Of a stretch of 64,000 nt of DNA, positions 10,901 to 22,900 are shown piece after piece. Location of the stretch: NCBI GenBank assembly GCA_029204225.1, contig CM055093.1:29525777-29589776 (forward strand). The letters are read 5' to 3'. Source of the stretch: Diphasiastrum complanatum (Eukaryota > Streptophyta > Lycopodiopsida > Lycopodiales > Lycopodiaceae). A model generated the notes under the pieces. That model was not told where the DNA came from, searched no databases, and saw only the letters and a list, made by a program, of their open reading frames with translations. The translations under genes were made by a program, and so were the position numbers. Position 1 is the stretch's first letter; every line of letters begins with the position of its first letter.

Positions 10901-13900
10901 TCTCCTGAGTGGAGTAAGGTAGACTAGTCACTAAAGCCTAACGTAGCCTCCTCCTAGTCACCCGTGGAAGCTGTGACCTCGTACGTGCAGGCTCAGGAGC
11001 AGGATCCTCATCAATGCGATCAGCATCATCAGATGGATCACTCTCATCCTCTGAGGAATCCTCGCTGTCGGCTTCATCTTCCGAGGTCTCTGCGTCGTCT
11101 TCGTCTTCTAGTGGCTCCTCATCCTCGTGGGCTCGAGAACTGGAAGCCTCTCCCCCTGTCCTGCGACGTGCAACAGCCCGAGTGGTAGGTCCTGCACGCA
11201 GAGATTGGCAAAGGGTTACAATTCACGATCACAAGTTTCTTAGTCTTAGTTCTTCGAATCACCCAAAATCTGATGGGCAGATAGAACGTGTCAACCAGAT
11301 GTTAGAAGATATGTTGAGAGCATATGTTTCTCACCGACAGTCTGATTGGGAAAAGTATCTCCCAATGGTTGAGTTCGCGCACAATAGTGCCAAGCATTTT
11401 GCCACCGGATTCAGTCCTTTTATGCTGATGTACGGCTTTCAGCCTCTCCAGTTTCAGTCGGGGACTCAAAGGTTTCAAGGTGCAGGCTACAGTAGATTTC
11501 CTGCAAGATATGCAAGAAATGCTGCTTGTGGCCAAGGAAAGCATGAAAACCGCTTAGGATAGAGCTCAATCTTATGCTAACCGTGGTCGCTCACCTCGGG
11601 ATATTGAGGTCGGAACTTGGGTGTATCTTAAAATCCCTAAGGATTCAAAGGTACTTCGGACGGAAAAATGCCAGGAGTTGGGGTTCATCATGTTTTCCAT
11701 GTAAGCCGTTTAAAGGAACGACTTAGTAGAAAGGATTCCCTAATTCCGGAAGGTAGAGGATCTGTCTACCTTTGTTCCTAACGAACTGAAAAAGTGGTTG
11801 ACAAGTGCTTGAATTTCTTGTGGTTGAAAAAGTGGTTGAATTTCTTGTACGTTGGAAAGGCAAGTCAGATGATGAGGACACTTGGGAGAGAGAAGACTAT
11901 TTAAGACTGAACTTCCTTGGTTTGCTCCCATTGGGTTGCTGCTCAAAATAAGCCTGCAGGAACAGTTGGACAGCAAGGACCAGTTTTGGAAGATCTTGGA
12001 CAGCCAAGAGTAGTGTCGGAAGATCTTGGACAGCAAAGAGCAATTTCGGAGAATCTTGGACAGCAAATTGCAAGAAGAGACATGGTTGTTGGACAGCCCA
12101 AAACAGTCCCACGGTGGCTGTTGGCGACTTTGCGGGACAGCAAAGTAAGTTCGTTTTATCATGGAAAGACACGTGCCTCAACAAAATCAGTGGACTATGC
12201 TGATTGTTCAGTTTTTGCTCTTACATCTCATGGAAATGTTGCGAAAGAACCTGATTTTTATGAGCAGGCCAAGGGAGTAAAATGTTGGGAGGATGCGATG
12301 CAAGTTGAGTATGATTCACTCATGAAGAACCAGATTTGGTTCTTGTTGATTTTCCTCATGGGAAGAAGGCAATTGGTTCTAAATGAGTATACAAAATCAA
12401 GTACAAGGCAAATGGTCCCGTTAAAAGGTACAAGGCAAGGCTTGTTGCCAAAGGCTATGCTCAGCAAAAGGGGATTGATTATGAGGAGACTTTTTGCTCC
12501 TACCACTCGGATGACTACCGTGAGGGTAATAACCTCTTTGGTTGCCCATTTTGGTTGGCGTTTGCGGCAACTTGACATAAAAACAGCATTCCTCAATGAT
12601 GACCTCAATGAGGAAGTGTACCTTCACAACGTGCTGGTTTTTTGGTTGAAGGCCAAGAAGATAAAGTTTGTCTTCTCAAGACGGCACTTTATGGACTGAA
12701 GCAAGCCCCAAGGATGTGGTATCAAAAGATACATGCCTACTTTTGTGATCGTGGGTTTACTAATAGTCCTAGCGAATCTACTCTTTATGTCAAGCATACT
12801 TCAGATTTTATCATCATTATTTTGCTTTATGTTGATGATATTATTGTTACGGGAAGTAATGAGCAGCAGATTGATGCCTTAATATTTGATCTTGGTACGG
12901 TTTTTGAAACCTTAGATTTAGGCCTATTGCACTTTTATCTTGGTCTTGAATTTGTACAAGAAGGGGCTGGAATTTTCATCTCTCAAGAACGCTACATTGG
13001 GCAGATTTTGAAGCTGTTCAAGATGGAAGATTGCAAGCCGGTTGCTACACCTATGGAGACAGCTCTGAAATTAAGTAGTCAAGGTGATGGTGAACCATTT
13101 GATACTACTTTATATTGTCAAGCTATTGGCTCTCTCATTTACGTATGTAATTCAAGATCGGACATTTCTTATAGTGTCTCACTCATGAGTCAATTCATGC
13201 ATGCCCCGATGACATCACATTGGAAAGTGTTGACGAGGATCTTTCGATATCTTCAAGGAACAAGAAGTCATGGACTGGTTTTTCCTGCTTGTGATGATGC
13301 ATGTTTGGTTGGTTTTAGTGACTTGGATTGGGGTGGAGATCAAGACACTAGACGCTCTATAAGTGGACATTGCTTTTTCTATGGAAATTCTACAATTTCT
13401 TCGTCAAGTATAAAGCAGCCCACTGTTGCTACTTCTTCTAGTGAGGCAGAATCATAGAACCCACGGTTCCCAGAACCGTGGAAGGAACCGTACCACGGTT
13501 CATTGAACCGTGGTATGGTTCATGCAATTAATTAATTAATTTTTTTTTTGCCAATTGCCCCCCAAAATAGTTTTTGGCCCTCATTTTACAGTTTCTGGGC
13601 TGTTTATGATAATTCGAACTGTAAAAATCCACACAGTGTACAATAAAACTGTAAGATCCAGAGGCTGTTTTTGGGGGTAGGAACAAAAAAAATTAATTAA
13701 TTAATTAGTACGGTTCACCGCGGCCCCCTTAAACTTCCTCAGAACCGTACGGTTCTCAAAATCGTGGTGAACCATACACGGTTCATTGATTCTATGGGCA
13801 GAATATAGAGCGATATTTTCAGCCACAACGGAGTATTTATGGCTGAGAAGACTACCTGTTGAAATGAAGTTTGGCGAGCCCTCAGCCACTCTTATCTTGA

Positions 13901-16900
13901 GTGATAGTCAAAGTGCTATTGCCATTGCATAGAATCCTGTTTTTCATGCAAGGACGAAGCACATCGAGATCCATTATCACTTTGTTCGGGAGAGACTTCA
14001 TGATGGCGACATTTTACTTGAGTATTGTCCTACAGAGGATAATATTGCGGACCTCTTCACTAAGGCGTTGCGTAGAGAGAAATTTGAAGCTTTATGCAAA
14101 GCTCTAAATTTAAGACCACATGGTGGCTTTGTTACATAGTGAAGATTTCATTTTATGCATTGTCATTTAAGGAGGGTGTTAGAAATAAATGACTATGCTA
14201 TAGTTAATCCATAGGTTACTTTGACCCAACAGGTCGAGATTTGTGTAACCATGGGTATTTAGTTATTTAGGCCATGTTAAGTTTGTCTTAACTTTAGTTG
14301 GACCCAATTTTGGTCGTGTAGTGACTCGTGGGTCCTTAGGGGTCTAATTTTGTTTAGGGGCCCTATCTTGACTTTTGGGGGTGCCCTACATTTAGTAAGT
14401 GGTTAAGCTTAGGGTTTGTTGGCATTTGGCCACATCCAAGTAGAATACTTGTATGCTCATTGTGTATACCATTTTTACATTTGCTAAGCATTGCTCTCCA
14501 TTTTTCTGCTTGCATTTCTGCTTTCTCTCTCTCCTTGAGGGCGCCTATCCTCTTCCCTCATTTGTCTTGTAAAGATTGTTTGATAGTTAAATCTTGGTGC
14601 CTTGGCTTCCTACATGGTATCAAAGCCTTAAGGTTGAGTTTGTCAAGGATGGATGCTTGATGAAGGAGATAGACCACAACTACAAGGTGGTAGCGAAAGG
14701 TTATCGGGATAGTAACTGTGGCCTCAACAAATTGGATGTTGCAAAACCAGGTGAATATGGTTTGGCTACATCAACAGCATCACAATCTGAATTGTGGCAT
14801 AGAAGATTAGGCCACTTGAGTTATGGGAGCCTGAGATTGATGGCGAAGCTGAAGATGGTGATTGGATTACCAGCTTTACAAGATTATCATCACGCCATAT
14901 GTGAAGGATGTATTATGGAAAAACATCATAGGAAGACATTCAAAAAAGGTGGAGTTGCGAGAGCCAAGAAACCACTTGAGCTCATTCATAGTGACTTGTG
15001 CGGCCCAATGAAGACCCTGTCGATGGGGAGAGCCTATTATTTTATGACTTTCATAGATGATTACTCCAGGAGGATGTGGATTTATTTTTTGAAGAAGAAA
15101 TCTGACGATTTTGCTCACTTCAAGGAGTTCAAGGTTGTAGTGGAGAACCAATTGGATGCACGAATCAAAGTGCTAAGATCAGATAGAGGGGGCGAATACA
15201 AATTTGATGATTTTGAGGACTTTTGCAAGGAACACGGCATCAAAAGACAATTCACTCAATCACACATGCCGCATAGTAATGGTGTAGCAGAAAGGAAGAA
15301 TAGAACCATTATGGAGAGTGCACGTTCCATGATGAAGCAAATGGGCTTGCCAAATTCTCTTTGGTCGGAAGCGTGCAATGCGGCAACATTCTTGCAAAAC
15401 AGGAGTCGCACAGTTGCGGTTCCAAATGTGACTCTCGAAGAGGCACTTACAGGAATGAAGCCAAAAATCGACAAGTTTCGAATCTTTGGGTGTAAGTCTT
15501 ATGTACACGTACCAAAGGAGGAGCGAAGCAAGCTTGATGCCAAAGCGATCAAGTGTATTTTTGTTGGTTATGATGAGAGGACAAAGGCATACAGGTGTCT
15601 TGATCCTATAATGAACAAGATTCACATTAGCAAAGATGTTATCTTTGATGAGTTGCATAGGTTTGAGCATAAAGACCATGCAGGTTATGAAAGCATCAAG
15701 AGACTTCCCACAATCTTGGAAGAAGACAAAGAAGATGCTCCACATGATGATGCACACGAAGACGAAGTTCGAGAGGTTGAGTACGAGAGGACGCCACCTA
15801 TCCAAGAGCCTAGGGGAAGGTACTTGCCGATAGGAGCAATGAAGGAGAAACCTGTTGGAAGTAAGAGACATTACTTGGACACTCCTTGGGGACACAGACT
15901 CTCCAAGAAGTGTATCACTTGAGTCTAAGGTACCTAAATGGTATGAAAAGATCATGAAAGATGCGAAGATGAATCAACCTGGATCTAGTTCGCAGGAAGA
16001 AGTGAGAAGATCAACGTGGGAAAGGAAGCCTACCAATCGCTATCATGTGAACTATGCCCTAATGAGTGACATTTTGAAGTGTCGAGAGCCATCAACCTTT
16101 GATGAGGCAAAGGACCACAAAGAGTGGCAAAGGGCAATGGAAGAGGAGATGGAGTCTATCCACAAGCATGGTACATGAGAGTTGGTTGACTTACCACTTG
16201 GAAAGAAACCCATTGACAACAAATGGGTGTTTAGAACAAAGTTTCAAGCGGATGGCACAATAGCAAAGCATAAGGTAAATCTTTATGTTCTTATAAACAA
16301 AGATAGCATTGCCTTGATTGTACTTTATGTTGATGATATTATTATCACGGGCAATGATAAGAATCTCATTCATTCTATCAAAGCCAACTTGTGCAACCAA
16401 TTTGAGATGACGGATTTAGATCTTATGCACTATTGCTTGGGAGTCGAAGTATGGCAGAATGGCAATGACATCAGGTTATGTCAAAGCAAGTATGTTCACG
16501 ACATATTGGAGAGATTCCGCATGACAGAGTGCAAACCTTCCATCACTCCTTGCGAAGCTGGTAAGAAGTTGTCTCGTGTTGATGATAGTGGTCAAGTTGA
16601 CGCTACATTATTTCATCAACTAGTCGGGAGTTTGATTTATCTTACGACTACTCGTCCTGATATTTGCTATGTTGTGAGCTTGATTAGTCAATTTATGTCA
16701 TCACCTACTATGGATCATTGGAAAGCAGCAAAGAGGATTTTGAGGTTGAGGTACGTGAAGGGCACATCTAACCTTGGCTTGGTCTATAAGAAACAAAGTG
16801 CTTTACCTAAGTTGCAAGGCTATGTTGACACTGATTGGGCAGGAAGTGTAGATGAAAGAAAGTCAACTACAGGGTATGCTTTCAATTTTTATAATGGCTG

Positions 16901-19900
16901 TTTTTCATGGTCTAACAAGAAGCAGGACACTATTTCTCTTTCTTCTACAGAAGCTGAGTATAGTTCTGCTACTCAGAAAGCTGTTTGGTTGCGTAAGTTG
17001 TTGAGTGAGATTGGCATGAAGCAAGTACATCCTACTGGTATTTTTTGTGATAGCCAAAGTGGAATACAGTTGGCTACGAATCTTGTCTTTCACGTGAGAA
17101 CAAAGCATATTCGTCTCTTCTTGTCTTGATGCACTTAACGGTGTGTTGTCGGGTTTAGAATCGATTTGTCAACTCTTATAATATAATAGCCATTTGAAAA
17201 TGAAAGTTTCCTCTGTCTTCACCTCATACATCAAAGTTTGCAAATTTTGTCCTTGTGAAGTGTAGCCTCATATCTACCTATCTCGATTTTAAGCTGACAT
17301 GAGGACGCTCTCTGTCACAAGGTGCATCTCAAAGTATGTGAAATCTCTAGGGTGGGTGAGAGGGAGCAACCCTACTTCACCCCAATAGTGCTTCTAACCA
17401 TCCCCAATATGCTTGTGTCCAATCTAAAAACCCCGAGGAGTCTCTCATACAACACCATAACTAGCGAAATAGTATCGTCCGAAAACTAAAGGTCTCTCAA
17501 AATCCCATAAGGACATGCCTGAGACCTAAGTCAAATGCCCTCGGAACATCCACAAACCAGCAATATACTTGCTCCTCCTTGGATTTAGCCTACTCAACGA
17601 TAGTCCTGAGAGTAAATGCATGATCTGATGTGGAGTGTTTTGCTCTGTAGCCTGCTATTCCTGTTGCATGTAAACCATCTCATCTTTGCTTCCTTACTAC
17701 CGACTGAAGTATGATGCCATCCAACTTGGTGACTATGTGGTCAATCACGATTGTGTGGTTATTCTCTAGTCTCATGGGATCTCCCCCCTTGTGGACAAGG
17801 TGAATGACATTAATGCACCACAGGCGATATGATACAAAGATGATGAGTTTGGAGACTCTAGCTGCTTTGCATTAAGGCGATTACTATAAAAAGTTTGGTC
17901 ACGCGACAAAGAAGCAAAGGAGGTCAAAACCAAGCCTTGTTTCTCATGGCATTTTTTGTACTACAGTATAACCACTCCTAGGTTGTAGAGCATGGATTGA
18001 TAACTAATTTGTGAAAGCAATGAGGTCTTTCAAGAATGCCATATAGCACATTGTTCACTCAAAAAATGACACATGTTCTATACCTTTTCTTGAATCAACT
18101 AACGATTAAATGATATTCTGTAGACTAGTTTCATAACACAGCATAGTTGTTTTGGCAAGGCACATAGAAGATTAATCTTTCACAATTGGGCCTTTGTGCC
18201 AAGCCCTTCAGTTAGTCAAAACTTGGAAAGTTTCCAAGTACAAATATAGAAGTTGTTGCTAAAACAGGAAGACTAACTGCAGTGTTATAAGGCTTTGAAA
18301 TGAGAAAAAAGTACAAAGTACACAACCTACAGCGCAGCCAATATTCTACTCAAGGTAACCATACATCAAAAATGCAGCAGTTCTGCCGCATCTGCGTTTG
18401 GAATGCGGAAAGCTGTTTGGATCACAATTTTTTATCTATTTATTTTTATTTTTATAGGACGAAACATAAATGGTTGGAAAAAAAAAAATTATAGTTTGGT
18501 TAGTTCTTTTTGACAGTGGACTAATTGTTTGATAGTTTAGTTAGGTTTTAGCGAACTGATTTTTTCAGAATTTTAGTTAACTGATTTCTTTGAGAGTTCC
18601 CCCAAAAAAAATTTAAGGAAGAGCACAAGAATTACAAGGAAAAGGTAAAAAACAGAAGCTCAAAAACTTGTTTTTAAATCCGGGAAACCGTAACTCTACT
18701 TTGATCATGTTCCGAAATGTGGGCTGCATCTATGCTGTACAAAATTCAACACGCCAAATCTAAGATCTGATGAAAATGGCATGAACTATACAAATTTTGC
18801 TTCTGAAGACCCTGAAGATCATAGATCCTAAATGCGAAGATGGAAACATTGAGGACATACACCTTATAAACACTTTCCAGATACAATCTAGCTCACATGA
18901 ATATCAAATCTTAAGCTCCTACCAGAAATCTAGACAGCAATCTGTTTCTTCATAGCCCAAAAATCGTGTCATGCAATTGTGCAAACAAGCAATCAAAGGA
19001 AAGAATTCATGATGCCTATCAAAGCAAATGATAAATCTTGTGTACTGCTGTCCTAGTATAGAGCACCCAACATTTCTTAACAAAACACTCCCATTATCCA
19101 ATTAATTGCTCGAGTCTCGTTGAAACTCAATAGCATCCTAACACTACTTCCAAGGACCAAGACTGATGGCTCTTAGCCTTGCCACAAACTTGGTAGCAAA
19201 CTTTTGTAATCCAAAACGTTTCCAATGTCTAGTAATCTTTAAGAAATGTATATGTTGGCTCAAAACTAACCCAGATAATGCAACATTACTTCCCCAGTCT
19301 CAATATCACCTTTTCATGCATGAAACTATCAAGAAACTAGGTCAAAACTCTATTGTTACAAACATTAGTTTGATTGAATTGAGCATTGTTTTACATTTGA
19401 TTCTACAGCACTCAAGGCCAAATGAATTTGGAGTAAAAACAGAGAAACTATCAGCTCTTTAGAGATGGTAAAAAGCTTGAATTTTTTTTCAAGCCTAGAA
19501 GGTCAGTTGAAAACAATTATTAAGTTCATGTTGCATGTTGTCAAACTGAGCACTGAACTACATGTTTGCATAAAAATGAAAAACAGAAATTAAATTGATT
19601 GTGTTGACAATAACACAAATATACCTCTGGATCTGAAGCAAGAGCATTTGTTTCTGGTACAGGCAAGAGCGCACTTTGTGGGCCCCTATAATAGTACGGC
19701 TAAAACAGCAAACAATGAAGAGAGATTTTTTGGAGTGACACTCCAAACAAGAACATAAAAGTCAATTGTACAGAATGCTAATGCTCTTTGCATTGATGTG
19801 AAATACATGAAAAATAGGATATGGTAGGCATAGACAGTGCACCTTTGCTGAGGGTTCCTCAATTCCAGATTCGCCCTTAAATGATCCCCTAAATGTATTC

Positions 19901-22900
19901 AACAATGATCCTGAATAAGCCTTCGTTTCTTTTGAAGTCTAATTTGTATAATGACTTGATCGAATGTTATAGGAATTTAAAAAACATCACCAACAAAAAT
20001 TTACCAATGATGTCATTCATATTAATTACAGTGGAAGATAGACAAGCTTTTTGCACTATCAAGACAATAATATAAAGCTGAAGTGCTTGGATCAAACCCT
20101 GGACACCCTTGACAGATCTATTGATAGGAGGTCAGCAGACAGTGATAATGTTGACAGGTAATCAAGGCTAGACATCTAGCCCAGCAGTTGGAAGATCTCT
20201 TGCAAGTGGCCAGCAACCTATGAGCCTGCTGTCTAGTAGTATTTCCACGAACTATGATTTGTTGGCGAACTTCAAATCCGAAAGAATCAGACCCAAAAAA
20301 AAGGGGTCTTAGATTTTTAACGATTCTTTAATTGTGCTAACCGTCAACAGTTCTTTGATTTTACTTTTCAATGTTTTGATTTGCATTCAAATGTTTTCTT
20401 AGTGTATTGTGTGATGGATGTTTGATGATGGGTTTTGATTTGTATTCAAATGTTTTCTTAGTGTAGTGTGTGATGGATGTTCGATGATGGACCTTGGATA
20501 AATCATGAATTACAATGCTAAGTTGAACTTGGACCATGGAATCTAGTTTCTGAAGTTTTCAACATTAACAAAATCTGAACCAAACAATGAAATGCTATAA
20601 TGTCATACGGTATGAATTTATCACCGTTCACAGCGAGTATTGGCAATACTACAACACAATAGATCTAACAAAAAACAGTGATAGTTGCAAATGACGTAAC
20701 TGTAGCTGACGATACAGATAATGTTGTGTGTCAAGAACGTCAAGAGTGCCTCTGTTGTCAAACACAAGGTCTATGCAGTAACCTATGGTCAATCTTGATG
20801 CCTGAATGAAACCAAGAAATCATCCTCATAATCTAACTCTGCATCACAGGGACATCGTCAGGAAAAGAAAGAAACAAGCAGTGTCCAGGAGGAGGTAGAA
20901 TCAGCATTCCTATCAATGCACATATTCTCTCTACGGGTGACCGTAAGCATAGAAAATATTTGGGAAGTTTGTGGTGGTGTTTTGGATGACATTCTCATCT
21001 ACATTAAAACACTTAAGGAGCATCTAAAGCATCTCTAAATTGTGTTAATGACACTTAGACAATAGAAGCATTTTGCAAAAGAGTCAAAGTGTGAGTTTTT
21101 TAAACAGGAACTTCTGTATCTTGGTCACATCATCGTCGTCAATGGGATTAAAGTTGAACAAACAAAGACAAGGATAGTAGTGGAGTGGCCAGTTCCAAAA
21201 ATTGTACGGCATCTAAAATCATTCTTAGGATTTACTGTTTTCTTTCAAAAGTTTATAGAATCTTATTCATAGATTGTAGCACCTCTTAATCATGTTTTGA
21301 CAGGGGTTAGGACAGAAAAAGGGAAGCGAAGCCCACCCATACAATGGAATGACAAGCTAAATCAGGGTTTTGAAAAACTCAAAGATTTGACTGTCTCTGC
21401 TCTTGTATTACACATTGTGAATCCATTAAAAATGACGCAAGTGATTCAACAATAGGAGCAGTACTTCTACACGAGGGTAAGCCAATTGCTTTTGAAAGTA
21501 AAAAGTTATTGGATCCTCAGGTATGATATACCTCGCAGGAAAAGCAACTTTTTGTGGTGATCCATGCTCTGAAATCATGGAGGCATCACCACCAACCCTT
21601 TAAATATTTCTGCAATCCGAATGATCTAAGAGGCAGAAAGGCAAGATGGGCTGAGGTAATGCCAGAATTCGACTTCGAAGTATGTTATATCAAAGGAACC
21701 TCTAAGTCGAACAGGTGAAGTTAATGAACTTTCCTTCACAGTGATATATACAAACTTCTACCTGTCAAGGAGGGGTCTTTGTGAAAAAGACCCTGATTTT
21801 GGACCTTGTTCAGGATTTAAAAAGTATGTGTTGGCTGATGACGTCATTAAGCGTAAAATTCGTTACAAGTGTCATGACACACTTTGTGCTGGGCACCGAG
21901 GCATTCATCGTACTTTAGACTTGGTGTGGAGGGACTTCTTTTGGCCAAAGGTGAAACCATTTGTAGAGTCTTACGTTGAACTGCAAGCAGTGCCAATTGA
22001 TTAAAACTAAAAGGTTGAAGGCTGGTGTACTCTTGCATCCATTGGATACTCTTAACAAGAGATGGGATAGTATCTCAATGGGTTTTGTGGTTGGTCTTCC
22101 ACAGACACAAAAAGGTAATGCAGTGCCAGACACTCATCTTTGATAGGCAGCCCTTGGAGGTTGTATCTTCTACACTTACCTTGCGTACTTTTTACAAGTC
22201 CTATCTTTGGTATGCGACAGGCAGCTTCCACCAGGCTTGGGAAGGGTCACGCCTCCCCTGTCCAGTTAAAGCATTTCTGTTTCAAACGGTTTATTCGGGA
22301 TGCCCCGAGTAAATGTCAGCTTTTTGATACTCTCATTACCCCCACAGCCCTATATACAACAGAGGTATGGTGTACGGGTCTTACATCATCTAATTGGGCC
22401 AGTATCTCACGACTGCAGGTTCTCATGCTATCTCGGATATTACGGGCTAAGTCGTATGTCCCACATCAAATTATACTGACAGAGTTCGCGGTTCCACCCA
22501 TACAGCTGTCCGCCATCTTCCAGCTTATCCTATATATTCAGCGTATCATGATGCTACCCACAGATGAGCAGAGATACATACAGACAGCACTTGCTTCATC
22601 ACGACACCTTTATGACCAGGGGCATCGACTATCATGGTTCTCTCGGGCCTCCCAAATACTGGACACACTTGGCATATCCATCACAGACCTTCCATCGGGC
22701 ACCCATGAGTATATCAGACGCTTTCTTTAGACGGCATATCTGAGACGCGGACATGGCAGGGACAACTCGGGGTCAAACCCGACTATTACATGAGACTTTT
22801 TGGAGCTAGACACAATGGGATTTCCAGTTTTGCCACGCTATCTCACCTCAGGACTATCTCATGGGCTTCGGTTTTTATTGGGCCAGTTCCAAGTATCTTC

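Larger units (their letters stand above)
11926..14176 (+). mobile_element. Ty1/copia element 1, 5'-truncated (RT and RNase H)
   Basis: It begins between integrase and RT. RT motifs include [28 protein letters not shown] and [12 protein letters not shown] with the YVDD active site near 12828; RNase H includes [17 protein letters not shown] and ATSSSEAE. A 344-bp MITE at 13453 splits RNase H; after it the frame resumes as [14 protein letters not shown] and ends [11 protein letters not shown] purine tract AAGGAGGG (14169-14176) and an LTR follow. There is at least one frameshift near 12640. Gag, protease and integrase are absent. Confidence 0.85.
5442..19624 (-). other. Giant THO6 intron (14.2 kb)
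   Basis: This interval lies between the exons at 19625 and 5441, with GTATAT at its 5' end and ACAG at its 3' end on the minus strand. It holds a tRNA-derived retroposon, LINE tails, gypsy pieces, a hAT-like remnant, two copia bodies and a MITE. Stretches 5460-6390, 6520-8480 and 17850-19620 are A/T-rich with no gene I can recognise. Confidence 0.8.

Noticed and set aside
11968-12067. Regular 30-bp repeats considered as a CRISPR-like array
   Set aside because: The repeats are directly adjacent with no spacers, in a plant copia reading frame.
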